This document shows positions 25,323 through 34,236 of a stretch of DNA of 64,000 nt, piece after piece (the stretch's first letter is position 1; the number at the start of each line of letters is the position of its first letter). The DNA is from Streptomyces triculaminicus (GTDB lineage: Bacteria; Actinomycetota; Actinomycetes; Streptomycetales; Streptomycetaceae). Made by a program: the position numbers and the translations under genes. The notes beneath the pieces are model-generated. The model was not told where the DNA came from. It was given only the letters and a program-made list of their open reading frames with translations, and did no database searches. The DNA lies in contig NZ_JAFMOF010000001.1 of the NCBI RefSeq assembly GCF_017349075.1, positions 310,001 through 374,000 of the forward strand. The letters are read 5' to 3'.

Positions 25323-26899
25323 TCGACACCCTCGCCCGGCTGGAGGCCGCGCGGGACGGGCGGGCCCGGCCGCTGGCCACCGTGCGGCACCGCCATGTCT
25401 CCGACCGGCCGCTGGTGTTCGTGCCGCTGACCACCGCGGGCGAGGCCGGTGCTCCGCTCGGGGCGCTCGTGGGCACCGAGCGGGACGCCCCCCGCCTGCT
25501 CGTCGTGGCCCAGCCGCGCGACCGCGACCTGCGCTCGGCGTTCCTCGCGGAGCTGGCCGACGCCATGCTGCCCCGCATCGAGGAGTGCGCCGACGCCGTC
25601 GAACGCGAGGAGCGCAAGGAGACCGACCCGACGACGGGCAAGAAGGTGCCGGTCGAGGTCGAGCTGTGCGCGGACGCCCCGCAGGTGGTGGTGCCGAGCG
25701 CGGCGGGCGTGGAGTACGTCCGGCTGCTCGGCCGTTCGATGCGCTTCCGCCGCACCGCCGAACAGGACCCCGACGCGCCGCATCCGGCTCCCCCTCGGGT
25801 GCCGCTGCTCGGGCGCTGGCTGACGCACTTCGGGGAGCGCTCGCGCGTCCCCGGCTCGTCGCTGCTGCTGGCGATGACCCAGGTGCTGGGCCGCCACTGG
25901 GCCACCGGCCAGAGCGTCCTCGAGGACCAGCACCTGGGGGCCCTGCTGGCCTGGATCGACCCGCCGGAGGGGACGTCGGGCGCTGCGGCCGCCCTGCGGG
26001 CGGAGCTGGCCCGCGACGCGGAGGGCCTGCCGGCCCACCCGCCCGCGGGCCCCGCCACCGACCCGGTCTTCGACAACAAGCGGCTGGCCCCGGCCATCGC
26101 CCGCTACGACCGGGCCCGCGCGGACGTCCTCCAGGCGTCGCCGCACCGGTTCGCGGCGGCGCACCGGGCGCTGGCCGACGCCGAGCGGGAGATACGCGAC
26201 CTCCTGGAGGGGCAGCTGCGGCCCACCTGGGACGCCGTCTGGCAGGGCATCGACCTGCTGCGCGCCCTGCCCGAGGGCGCCCGCGTCGGCGAGCGCTGGA
26301 AGCGCGACCGCTGGTCGTACACCGCGCACCGCGACCGCGTCCGCGCCGGGGAGCCCCCGCAGCCGCGGCGGGACGACGCCGTGACGGCGGCCCGCAAGCT
26401 GGCCGCCCGCGAGACCGCGCAGGCCCAGCTCGACGCGCAGGAGGCGCTCGACGATCCGCTGGTGATGGCCGGGCGGCGGCTGGCCGGTGAGGCCTTCGCC
26501 GGGCCGGTCGCCGAGGTGGTGATGGAGTATTCGGAAGCGAAGATTCCGCGTCCGCGCCCGCTGGTGACCCTCCGCACCCAGGACGCCCCGCACGTCGCCG
26601 ACGGCGTGAAGCTGCACCGCGCGCTGCCGGACGGCAGGTCCCAGCCCGCGGAGTTCGTCTCCCACGGCCCGGACGGCACCCTGACCGTACGGCTGACCGG
26701 AGGCATGGGGCGCGGCAAGACCCCGGAGGCGGGCTCCGTGCCCGAGCCGGGGGACCAGGTGTGCTGGACCCTCTTCGAGCACGCCCCCAGGGGCGGCCCC
26801 GAGCTGCCCGAGCCCGAGCAGACGCCCTGGACCCACGGCGGCCCGCCGGCCGCCGCGGCCGAGGCCCCCGACCCGGTGACCGCGGAGGACCACCTGTGA
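25313..26899 (+). CDS. unknown protein between nuclease and helicase genes (528 aa)
   Basis: I do not recognise a family. The ATG at 25313 has GGGAG 7 nt upstream and lies inside the end of the nuclease gene; its stop overlaps the helicase start (GTGA). The first 140 residues look alpha/beta, the middle is helical (for example RYDRARADVLQASPHRFAAA). The last 120 residues are beta-rich with short turns (PLVTLRTQDAP, GTLTVRLTGGMG, EPGDQVCWTLFEH), suggesting an OB-like or beta-barrel domain. No Walker, metal or membrane motif is seen. Tight coupling on both sides suggests a subunit of one complex. The beta-rich end could stand in for the 1B barrel that the small helicase seems to lack (inference). 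Confidence 0.78.
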   Translation: MSLIDTLARLEAARDGRARPLATVRHRHVSDRPLVFVPLTTAGEAGAPLGALVGTERDAPRLLVVAQPRDRDLRSAFLAELADAMLPRIEECADAVEREERKETDPTTGKKVPVEVELCADAPQVVVPSAAGVEYVRLLGRSMRFRRTAEQDPDAPHPAPPRVPLLGRWLTHFGERSRVPGSSLLLAMTQVLGRHWATGQSVLEDQHLGALLAWIDPPEGTSGAAAALRAELARDAEGLPAHPPAGPATDPVFDNKRLAPAIARYDRARADVLQASPHRFAAAHRALADAEREIRDLLEGQLRPTWDAVWQGIDLLRALPEGARVGERWKRDRWSYTAHRDRVRAGEPPQPRRDDAVTAARKLAARETAQAQLDAQEALDDPLVMAGRRLAGEAFAGPVAEVVMEYSEAKIPRPRPLVTLRTQDAPHVADGVKLHRALPDGRSQPAEFVSHGPDGTLTVRLTGGMGRGKTPEAGSVPEPGDQVCWTLFEHAPRGGPELPEPEQTPWTHGGPPAAAAEAPDPVTAEDHL

Positions 26900-28248
26900 C
26901 CGTACGCATGGAGCGCGGGCGCGCCTTCGACCCCGGCCGGGCGGCTGCCGAGGCCACGGACGCGATCCTGCGCGACACCCTGCACGGCCCGCACCGCGGC
27001 GTCGTCGTGGACTCCCCGCCCGGCGCAGGGAAGTCGACACTGGTCGTCCGGGCGGCCCGGGAGCTGGCCGCCGCCGGGCGCCCGCTGATGATCGTCGCCC
27101 AGACCAACGCCCAGGTCGACGACCTCGTGCTGCGCCTGGCCAAGCAGGACCCCGACCTGCCGGTCGGCCGGCTGCACAGCAGCGAGCGCCGCGCCTACGA
27201 CCCTGCCCTCGACGCGCTGGACTCCGTCGTCACCTCGGCGAAGGCCGCCGATCTCGCCGGGCTGGACGTCGTGGTCTCCACGGCCGCCAAGTGGGCGCAC
27301 ACCAAGATCGCCGAGCCATGGGGCCACGCCATCGTCGACGAGGCGTACCAGATGCGCTCGGACGCGCTGCTGGCCGTGGCCGGGCTCTTCGAACGGGCGC
27401 TGTTCGTGGGCGACCCGGGGCAGCTCGACCCCTTCAGCGTGGTCGGCGCGGAGCAGTGGGCGGGGCTGTCGTACGACCCGTCGGCGAGCGCGGTCAGCAC
27501 CCTGCTCGCCCACAACCCCGGGCTTCCCCAGCACCGGCTGCCGGTCTCCTGGCGGCTGCCCGCCTCCGCCGCGCCGCTGGTCTCGGACGCCTTCTATCCG
27601 TACACGCCCTTCCGCAGCGGCACCGGCCACGGCGACCGGCGGCTCGCCTTCGCGGTGCGCTCGGACGGCTCCGGACCGGACCGGGTGCTGGACGAGGCGG
27701 CGGAGTCGGGGTGGGGCCTGCTGGAGCTGCCCGCGCGCCACACGCCCCGTACGGACCCGGAGGCGGTGGGCGCGGTCGCGCACGTCGTCCGGCGGCTGCT
27801 GGACCGCGGCGGGGCCGTGACGAGCGAGAGCGCGCCGGATCCGGCCCCGCTGACGGCGGAGCGGATCGCGGTGGGCACGGCCCACCGCGACCAGGCCGCG
27901 GCCGTCCGCGCGGCCCTTGCGGAGCTCGGCGTGGCCGGGGTCACGGTGGACACGGCGAACCGGCTCCAGGGGCGCGAATTCGACGTCACGGTCGTGCTCC
28001 ACCCCCTGTCGGGCCGCCCCGACGCGACGGCGTTCCACCTGGAGACCGGCCGCCTGTGCGTCCTGGCCTCGCGGCACCGGCACGCGTGCGTGGTGGTCTG
28101 CCGGGCGGGCGTCGACCGCCTGCTGGACGACCACCCCGCCACGGAACCGGTGCAGCTGGGGGTGACGGTGAAGTTCCCGGACGGGTGGGAGGCCAACCAC
28201 GCGGTCCTGGCCCACCTGGCCGAGCACCGCGTCCCCTGGCGGCCGTGA
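26896..28248 (+). CDS. SF1B (Upf1/Dna2-like) helicase or AAA ATPase, compact
   Basis: 450 aa from a GTG overlapping the previous stop by 4 nt. SF1 motifs appear in order: Walker A SPPGAGKST (40-48), motif Ia AQTNAQVDDL, Walker B IVDEAYQ (146-152), motif III GDPGQLDP (172-179), motif IV VSWRLP, motif V VDTANRLQGREFD, and motif VI VLASRHRH. Motifs III and V are Upf1/Dna2-like rather than UvrD-like. The protein is short for the family and lacks obvious 1B/2B insertions. With the Fe-S nuclease two genes upstream it resembles Dna2 split into separate polypeptides. A role in DNA repair or defence is inferred, not shown. Confidence 0.85.
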   Translation: MTVRMERGRAFDPGRAAAEATDAILRDTLHGPHRGVVVDSPPGAGKSTLVVRAARELAAAGRPLMIVAQTNAQVDDLVLRLAKQDPDLPVGRLHSSERRAYDPALDALDSVVTSAKAADLAGLDVVVSTAAKWAHTKIAEPWGHAIVDEAYQMRSDALLAVAGLFERALFVGDPGQLDPFSVVGAEQWAGLSYDPSASAVSTLLAHNPGLPQHRLPVSWRLPASAAPLVSDAFYPYTPFRSGTGHGDRRLAFAVRSDGSGPDRVLDEAAESGWGLLELPARHTPRTDPEAVGAVAHVVRRLLDRGGAVTSESAPDPAPLTAERIAVGTAHRDQAAAVRAALAELGVAGVTVDTANRLQGREFDVTVVLHPLSGRPDATAFHLETGRLCVLASRHRHACVVVCRAGVDRLLDDHPATEPVQLGVTVKFPDGWEANHAVLAHLAEHRVPWRP

Positions 28249-28325
28249 GGGGGCCGTGGCGCGGGGGCGCACTTGCGCGCGGCAGGACAATGGATGACGG
28301 TGCAGACGATTCTGGAGGTATGTAC

Positions 28326-28691
28326 ATGTGCGAGCCGAAGCAGGCTCCCGGCGCGCAGGACAGTGCTCCGCGCCGCCTGAAGCCCGCGCAGCTGCTCTTC
28401 GAGCCACCCGAGGCCGTCGCCGATCCGGAGCACTTCTTCGACCTCGAGTCGATCGAGGACCCGCGTGAGCTGCTGTCCCGCTCCACCGAGCTGGCACTGG
28501 CCTTCCGCGCGGCAGCGGACCGGGCGACGGAGTACCAGGCGGTGGCGGCGGCTCAGCTCGCCGATCCCCGGCGTTTCGACAGACTGCCGACGGCCGTCAT
28601 CGCCGAGCATGCCGAGTGGAGCGAGGACTACACGAAGAAGATGGTCGAGTTCGGCCGTGACCTGCTGCGCGGCAGCAGCGCCCGCGACTGA
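28326..28691 (+). CDS. hypothetical protein (121 aa)
   Basis: I chose the ATG at 28326 because GGAGGT (28314-28319) is 6 nt upstream; the ATG at 28320 touches the RBS. The protein is acidic and helical (EDPRELLSRSTELALAFRAA, and EYQAVAAAQLADPRRFDRL) with no membrane segment. No family is recognised. It lies 77 nt after the helicase operon on the same strand and ends in its own strong terminator, so it is probably a separate unit. Confidence 0.75.
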   Translation: MCEPKQAPGAQDSAPRRLKPAQLLFEPPEAVADPEHFFDLESIEDPRELLSRSTELALAFRAAADRATEYQAVAAAQLADPRRFDRLPTAVIAEHAEWSEDYTKKMVEFGRDLLRGSSARD

Positions 28692-28699
28692 TCCGACGC

Positions 28700-28724
28700 G
28701 GCCCATGATCTTCGATCATGGGCC
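28700..28724 (+). terminator. hairpin after 121-aa hypothetical gene
   Basis: GGCCCATGATC and GATCATGGGCC flank TTC: an 11-bp perfect stem with a 3-nt loop, starting 8 nt after the stop codon, followed by GTTGG. Confidence 0.88.
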
Positions 28725-28827
28725 GTTGGCATATGCGGGGGCGCACCGTAGCGCACCCCCCGCGGCCCTGTCCCGAATTCCCCGAACTCCCCCGGGCGCA
28801 CCCCGCCGGGCCGCCGACCATAGGGCC

Positions 28828-29402
28828 ATGACCACCTGGCCGCACGATCCGCGTCCCGTCCGCCCCCGGCCCGCCGCCCCCACGTCCCGCTCGCCGGGGC
28901 CGACTGGCTGGCCTCCGCCAGCCGCTTCCCGCACAGCGTCCACGCCCTGTGGGCCGAGGACCCGCTGGCCACGGTCATCCTGCCCTGCGGCACGGCGTTC
29001 GACGTGATCGACGCCCCGATGCTGTTCGGCCGCCGGATGCTCGACCGCCTGTGGTCGCCGGCGGGCCCCGGCTCGGGCCCGGTCGCGGCGCAGCGCGGCC
29101 GGCTCCTGCTGTTCGCCGCGCCCGGCACGGCCCAGCGGCTGCCCGCGCTGCTGGCCTGGGAGGAGTGGGGAGGCGAAGGCCGGACGGCACCGCCGCCGCT
29201 GCTCTCCTACGGCACGGGCGACGCCGTGACCGTCCCGCCGCTCTGCCCGCCGCCCGCGGGGCTCGAGCCCACCCCGCCCGCCAGCCGCTGGCTGGTCGTC
29301 CCGGACGGCCGCAGTCCCTGGCTCCCGGCGGCGGACGTCCTGCTGTGGGCCTGTGTACGGGCCGCGCGGGCGACCCCTGTACCCACCCCTGCGGCGGGCT
29401 GA
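28828..29402 (+). pseudogene. primase/polymerase-like hypothetical gene with apparent 1-nt frameshift
   Basis: Residues from HVPLAGADWLASASRF to the stop at 29402 form a convincing protein (for example VILPCGTAFDVIDAPMLFG and LLLFAAPGTAQRLPALL). However, that frame is open only from 28824 and has no start codon before residue HVPL. The ATG at 28828 (MTTWPHDPRPVRP) is one frame off. One extra C in the run at 28877-28881 would join the two into about 191 aa. It resembles short Streptomyces proteins labelled bifunctional primase/polymerase-like, without visible catalytic residues. It is more likely a sequence error than a dead gene. Confidence 0.6.
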
Positions 29403-29458
29403 AACATACGGATTTTCTTTCCACCGGACCGGGGTGCTAAAGTCTTCCACGTCAGCAG

Positions 29459-29532
29459 GCGCCGCTAGCTCAGTTGGTTAGAGCAGCTGACTCTTAATCA
29501 GCGGGTCCGGGGTTCGAGTCCCTGGCGGCGCA
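29459..29532 (+). tRNA. tRNA-Lys(CTT), copy 1
   Basis: Acceptor GCGCCGC/GCGGCGC, D-arm GCTCAGTTGGTTAGAGC, anticodon loop CTCTTAA (CTT), T-arm GGGGTTCGAGTCCCT region, discriminator A; 74 nt, no encoded CCA. The gene is identical to those at 35411 and 39451. Confidence 0.98.
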
Positions 29533-29540
29533 CCGACAGA

Positions 29541-29571
29541 CGAAGGCCCTCACCACTGGTGAGGGCCTTCG
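29541..29571 (+). terminator. terminator of tRNA-Lys copy 1
   Basis: CGAAGGCCCTCACC and GGTGAGGGCCTTCG flank ACT: a 14-bp perfect stem starting 8 nt after the tRNA, followed by TCATG. Confidence 0.92.
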
Positions 29572-29603
29572 TCATGTCCGGGCTCCGGCACGCCGCGGAG
29601 GAT

Positions 29604-30860
29604 TCACCTCCGGGTCACCCGTACCTTCCACGCCCCGGTCACCGTGTGCCCCACCACGTCCACCCGTACCCCGTCCGCGCTCAGCGACTCGCCCGTCACC
29701 AGCGGCGCGTCGGCCAGCGGCGGGTAGACCGACTCGCCCCAGCAGGCGTGGGTGCCCGGATGCCCGTCCAGCACCTGGACCGGCCCGCCGCCCGAGGCGG
29801 TGTCGCTGCGCACCCGGTAGACCAGTACGCCCTCGGTGCAGGTGGCGGCGTCGTTGCCGGAGGCGCCCCGCGCCTCGACGACGATCGCGCTGGTCACCCC
29901 GGTGCGGGCCACCACCATGCGGGTGCGCCCGTCCGTGCCCGGGCGCATCGGGGCCTCGAGCGGCTGGATGACGTGCGCCGAGCCGCCGGAGCGGCTGACG
30001 CACTCGACCTGGCGGGGGCCGAGCCAGCCCAGCTTCCACTTGTGCCAGCCGAAGGGGTCCGAGGCCAGCCCGAACTGGCTGCCCATGAGGTCCCAGTCGC
30101 CGACGTGGGTGTCCCAGTCGCCCTTGCCGTCGGTCGGCCGGTGGTAGAGGTCGGGCAGGTCCAGGACGTGCCCCGTCTCGTGGGCGAGGACGTTGCGGTC
30201 CGGCGGGTGGTGCTCGAAGACCGTGACGACGCGGTGCAGCTCCGTGCCGTCGACGGCGATGGGCTCCTCGAGGTTGACGACCTTGGTCGCGTCGGAGTCG
30301 ACGCCCGGGGCGTCGGGGTCGGCGACGAGGTAGACGAGGTTGTAGCGCCGGAAGTTCACGTCCTTGTCCACGGCGGCGATGGCGTCCCGCAGGTAGGCGG
30401 AGCGCTGTTCGCCGTCCCAGTCGCGCTGTATGTGGTAGTCCCCGGAGGGCCGGGGCATCTGGAACCACCGCTTCAGCGGGTGGGCGCGCAGGGTGAACCG
30501 CCCGTAGGACGCCCGCTCGAAGAAGCGGGACGTGCCGGGGAAGTGGTCGGCGGCGAGCCGTTCGGGGGAGACGCTCGGCTTGGAGTCGGGGAACGACAGG
30601 AAGACCATGACGGCGTCGAGCCGGCCCACGGGCCGGGGATAGTCCGTGTTCCAGGAGTCGACGCCCTCGGAATGGTGGGCCTGGCTGCGCGGCAGCGCGC
30701 AGGGGCCGCCGGGACCGGTCGCGTGCGCCGGGGCGGCGGCGAGGCTGGTGGCGATCGCGCACAGGCTGGTGAGTACGGCACCCGCGCGCTGCAGCCGGGA
30801 CCGCTCGACGCGGCGCGGCCGCGGCCGGTCCACTCCCATGGGTGTCAGCGGACGCACCAC
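29604..30860 (-). CDS. secreted M6-family metalloprotease domain protein
   Basis: 418 aa from a GTG with GGAGG 5 nt upstream. A signal peptide is likely (basic RPRPRRVERSR, then AGAVLTSLCAIATSLAAA and a cleavage near APAHA). The zinc site reads HETGHVLDLPDLYH, the extended HExxH form of immune-inhibitor-A/M6 proteases. A C-terminal beta-rich region follows. It is probably a secreted peptidase; the substrate is unknown. Divergent from cdgA. Confidence 0.88.
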   Translation of the reverse strand: MVRPLTPMGVDRPRPRRVERSRLQRAGAVLTSLCAIATSLAAAPAHATGPGGPCALPRSQAHHSEGVDSWNTDYPRPVGRLDAVMVFLSFPDSKPSVSPERLAADHFPGTSRFFERASYGRFTLRAHPLKRWFQMPRPSGDYHIQRDWDGEQRSAYLRDAIAAVDKDVNFRRYNLVYLVADPDAPGVDSDATKVVNLEEPIAVDGTELHRVVTVFEHHPPDRNVLAHETGHVLDLPDLYHRPTDGKGDWDTHVGDWDLMGSQFGLASDPFGWHKWKLGWLGPRQVECVSRSGGSAHVIQPLEAPMRPGTDGRTRMVVARTGVTSAIVVEARGASGNDAATCTEGVLVYRVRSDTASGGGPVQVLDGHPGTHACWGESVYPPLADAPLVTGESLSADGVRVDVVGHTVTGAWKVRVTRR

Positions 30861-31257
30861 GTCGACCTCCGGGGACGGAATCGGGAGACCTCACCCACCC
30901 TCTTGTTATTTGCGGTGTTATGCCCCGTTTCACTACCCCAGTCGAGTGACTAAGCCGACTTCTGGGTACATCACACACGGTCACATGTGGTCAATCGAGA
31001 AGACGCAACCATGCAGCTCCAACCGTGATCGCCCATGGATGTGCACAGACGCGCAGAAACGGTCGGACCCCCGCCTGCGGCTCCACCCCTCACGGCCGGG
31101 CCGCTGGAACGGTCCCTGCGCGGGCTCTATGCTCGCCACACTTCCAGCACGGAATCCCCCTACAGTCGGCCATTTGCCGCCTTTTCCACCACGCGTACGA
31201 GACTCATGAAGACCCGCACGGGACCCGTGCGGAACGAATGCCACGCGGGAGCGAACG
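30861..31257. promoter_or_regulatory. divergent intergenic region before cdgA (397 b)
   Basis: No gene is supported. The stretch near 30895-31020 is markedly A/T-richer, as expected for promoters. It contains an inverted repeat TCACT/AGTGA at 30930-30934 and 30945-30949 and the palindrome CACATGTG near 30982. The cdgA RBS GGGAG lies at 31247-31251. Confidence 0.5.
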
Positions 31258-33018
31258 TTGAGCGGAACACTCGACGGCCAGGGCGGCACGCCCGGTACGA
31301 CGCCGCCAGTCGTCACGCAACGTCACGTCACTTCGAATGATTTCCGCGCCGCCTTCCGAGCCGCGCGCCTCGGTATGGCCGTCGTCGGCCGCGACGGCCT
31401 CGTACGCACCGCCAACGACGCCCTCGGCGCGCTCCTGGGCACCGACCCCGCCCGGCTCCAGGACTCCCCCGCCGCCGAGTTCACCGGCCTGCGCGAGGAC
31501 TCCCGCACCTGGAGCGCGTACCGCGACGTCCTGCTGGGCCGCCGCGACCGGCTGCACTGCACCCGCAGACTCCGGCAGCCGGACGGACAGGGGGTGTGGG
31601 CCGAGGTGACCGTCACCGCGCTGCCCGACAGCCGCGACGCGCTGCTGTCGGTGGCCGACATCTCCGACCGGCGCGATCTGCGCGCCCGGCTGCGCCACCT
31701 GCGGATGCACGACCCGGTGACCCGGCTGCCCAACCGCAGCCTGTTCTTCGAGCGGCTGGCCGCCGCGCTGGCCGCCGCCTCCGTGTCGCGCGGCGGCGGC
31801 GGCCGGATCGGGCTCTGCTACCTGGACCTGGACGGCTTCAAGGCCATCAACGACACCCTCGGGCACCGGGCCGGCGACCGGCTGCTGGTCGCGGTGGCCA
31901 GACGTCTGACCGAGTGCGCGGCCCCCGGCGGCCACCTGGTGGCGCGGCTGGGCGGCGACGAGTTCGCGCTGCTGGTCGAGGAGTCCGCCGGCACCGAGCA
32001 GCTGGTGGACCTCGCGGCGGCCGTACAGGCCAGGCTGGCCCGGCCGTTCGAGGTGGCGGGGCAGCGGCTGGCGGTCTCGGCCAGCATCGGCGTGGTCGAG
32101 CGCCCGGCGGCCGGAACGCACGCCACCGAGCTGATGCAGGCCGCCGACACCACGCTCTACTGGGCGAAGGCCGACGGGAAGGCCCGCTGGACGCTCTTCG
32201 ACCCCGAGCGCAACGCCCACCGGATGACCCGGCAGGCCCTCTCCAGCACCCTGCGCCCGGCGGTCGAACGGGAGGAGTTCTCCCTGCAGTACCAGCCGCT
32301 GGTGGGGCTGGACGACGGCGTCGTACGGGGCGTGGAGGCGCTGGTGCGCTGGCACCACCCGCAGTTGGGGACGCTGGCGCCGAACCGCTTCATCGGCCTG
32401 GCGGAGGAGACGGGCGCCATCGTGCCGCTCGGCCGCTGGGTGCTGGCGACCGCCTGCCGCCAGGCGCGGCGCTGGCAGCTGGACCACCCCGCCGAACCGA
32501 TCCTGGTCAGCGTGAACGTGGCGGTGCGTCAGGTGTGGGACTCGGACCTGGTGGCGGACGTGGCGGCGATCCTGGCGGAGACCGGGCTGCCGGCCCGCCT
32601 GCTCCAGCTGGAGCTCACCGAGTCGGCGGTGATGGGCTCGGCGGGCCGGCCGCTGCAACAGCTGCAGGCGCTGAGCGACATGGGCGTCGCCATCGCCATC
32701 GACGACTTCGGCACCGGCTACTCCAACCTCGCCTACCTCAGCCGCCTGCCCGTCTCCACCCTCAAGCTCGACGGCTCCTTCGTCCGCGGCTTCCGCACCG
32801 AGGAACACCCCAACCCCGCCGACGAGACGATCGTCGAGGCGCTCGTCCAGCTCGCGCACCGGCTGGGCCTGACCGTCACGGCCGAGTGCGTGGAGAGCGC
32901 GGAACAGGCCGAGCGCCTGGGGCGGATCGGCTGCGACACGGGCCAGGGGTGGTTCTACTCCCGCCCCGTGCCGCCGGAACGCATCGACGCGCTGCTCGGC
33001 GCGGGCGTACGGCCCTAG
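31258..33018 (+). CDS. cdgA: PAS-GGDEF-EAL c-di-GMP enzyme, CdgA-like
   Basis: 586 aa from a TTG start with GGGAG 6 nt upstream. Domains: PAS (about residues 25-135), GGDEF (about 140-300, intact GGDEF at 232-236), EAL (about 325-575, EAL at 360-362). EAL-site residues LELTES, IDDFGTGYSNL and LKLDGSFV are present; AEGVE is AECVE. It may therefore both make and break c-di-GMP. No membrane segment, so cytoplasmic. By position it matches cdgA of S. coelicolor, a BldD target affecting development (from memory). Confidence 0.9.
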   Translation: MSGTLDGQGGTPGTTPPVVTQRHVTSNDFRAAFRAARLGMAVVGRDGLVRTANDALGALLGTDPARLQDSPAAEFTGLREDSRTWSAYRDVLLGRRDRLHCTRRLRQPDGQGVWAEVTVTALPDSRDALLSVADISDRRDLRARLRHLRMHDPVTRLPNRSLFFERLAAALAAASVSRGGGGRIGLCYLDLDGFKAINDTLGHRAGDRLLVAVARRLTECAAPGGHLVARLGGDEFALLVEESAGTEQLVDLAAAVQARLARPFEVAGQRLAVSASIGVVERPAAGTHATELMQAADTTLYWAKADGKARWTLFDPERNAHRMTRQALSSTLRPAVEREEFSLQYQPLVGLDDGVVRGVEALVRWHHPQLGTLAPNRFIGLAEETGAIVPLGRWVLATACRQARRWQLDHPAEPILVSVNVAVRQVWDSDLVADVAAILAETGLPARLLQLELTESAVMGSAGRPLQQLQALSDMGVAIAIDDFGTGYSNLAYLSRLPVSTLKLDGSFVRGFRTEEHPNPADETIVEALVQLAHRLGLTVTAECVESAEQAERLGRIGCDTGQGWFYSRPVPPERIDALLGAGVRP

Positions 33019-33066
33019 GCGCGGGCGTACGACCCGGAGCCGGGGCGTACGGCCCGAGGGCGCGGC

Positions 33067-33113
33067 GCCCCGCCGGCCGGGCCGCACCCCCGTGGCGGTC
33101 CGTCCGGCGGGGC
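33067..33113. terminator. bidirectional hairpin between cdgA and LLM oxidoreductase gene
   Basis: GCCCCGCCGG (33067-33076) pairs with CCGGCGGGGC (33104-33113), a 10-bp perfect stem. It lies between two convergent genes. The preceding 50 bases contain three imperfect copies of GGGCGTACGGCCC. Confidence 0.65.
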
Positions 33114-33132
33114 GGGGCCCCGGCGCCCGCGG

Positions 33133-34236
33133 CTACGCGCCGCCGGGGAGCCCGAACGCGTCGGCTATCAGCTCGTAGCTGTGCAGCCTCGCCTCCGGGC
33201 CGTGGGCGTTGGTCGTGATCATCAGCTCGTCCACGCCGGTCCGCTCGGCCAGCGAGGTCAGTTGCTCGCGCACCTCGTCCGGCGTGCCGAAGACGACGTT
33301 GCGCAGCCAGTCGGCGACGAACTCCTGCTCGGCCAGGCCGTACGCGTAGGAGGCGGCCTCCTCAGGCGAGGGCACCAGGCCCGGACGCCCGGTGCGCAGG
33401 CGGAGCATGGACAGCGCGCCGGTGAGGACCTGGCGGCGGGCCTCCTTGGCGTCGTCCGCGGCGAACGCCTGGACGCCGATCTTGGCGTACGGGCGGTCGA
33501 GGACGGCGGACGGCCGGAAGGACTCGCGGTACACCTCGAGGGCGGGCAGGGTGTTGGCCGCCGAGAAGTGGTGGGCGAAGGAGAACGGCAGGCCGAGCAG
33601 CCCGGCCAGGCGTGCGCTGAAGCCCGAGGAGCCGAGCAGCCAGATCGAGGGCCGGTCGGCGCGCTGCACCCCGCCGGGCACCCGGCCCTGGATCGGCCCC
33701 GGTACGGCGTGGATGCGGGCGTAGGGGTGGGCGTCGGGGAAGTCGTCGTCCAGGAAGCGGGTCAGCTCGGAGAGTTGCTCCGGGAAGTCGTCGGCGCCCT
33801 GCGGCATCCGGTCCTGGCGACGCAGCGCGGCCGCGGTCGCGCCGTCGGTGCCCGGCGCCCGGCCGAGGCCGAGGTCGATGCGGCCCGGGGCCAGGGCCTC
33901 GAGCGTGCCGAACTGCTCGGCGATCACCAGCGGGGCGTGGTTGGGCAGCATCACACCGCCGGAGCCGAGGCGGATGCGCTCGGTGTGGGCGGCGACGTGC
34001 GCCAGGATGACGGCCGGGGAGGAGCTGGCGACCCCGGGCATCGAGTGGTGTTCGGCGACCCAGAAGCGGTGGTAGCCGCGCCGCTCGGCGAGGCGCGCGA
34101 GGTCGACCGTGGTGAGCAGCGCCTGCCGGGCGGTCCGGCCGGTGCCGACCGTGGCCAGGTCGAGGACCGACAGGGCCACGGGGGCGCTGCCGAGGGGTTT
34201 GGCCCGGATGATGTCGTCGTCCCGCACGTCGGCCAC
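33133..34236 (-). CDS. LLM-class flavin-dependent oxidoreductase
   Basis: 367 aa from a GTG with GGAGG 9 nt upstream. Luciferase-like monooxygenase fold: [20 protein letters not shown] near residues 55-75, [22 protein letters not shown] (in part), [16 protein letters not shown], and the C-terminal [10 protein letters not shown] block. It uses FMN or F420 with an unknown substrate. Monocistronic. Confidence 0.92.
   Translation of the reverse strand: MADVRDDDIIRAKPLGSAPVALSVLDLATVGTGRTARQALLTTVDLARLAERRGYHRFWVAEHHSMPGVASSSPAVILAHVAAHTERIRLGSGGVMLPNHAPLVIAEQFGTLEALAPGRIDLGLGRAPGTDGATAAALRRQDRMPQGADDFPEQLSELTRFLDDDFPDAHPYARIHAVPGPIQGRVPGGVQRADRPSIWLLGSSGFSARLAGLLGLPFSFAHHFSAANTLPALEVYRESFRPSAVLDRPYAKIGVQAFAADDAKEARRQVLTGALSMLRLRTGRPGLVPSPEEAASYAYGLAEQEFVADWLRNVVFGTPDEVREQLTSLAERTGVDELMITTNAHGPEARLHSYELIADAFGLPGGA

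Noticed and set aside
26896..28248. UvrD/RecB-type or AAA+ chaperone identity for the ATPase.
   Set aside because: Motifs GDPGQLDP and VDTANRLQGREFD are those of Upf1/Dna2-like SF1B helicases; no AAA+ sensor motifs or UvrD-type motif set are seen.
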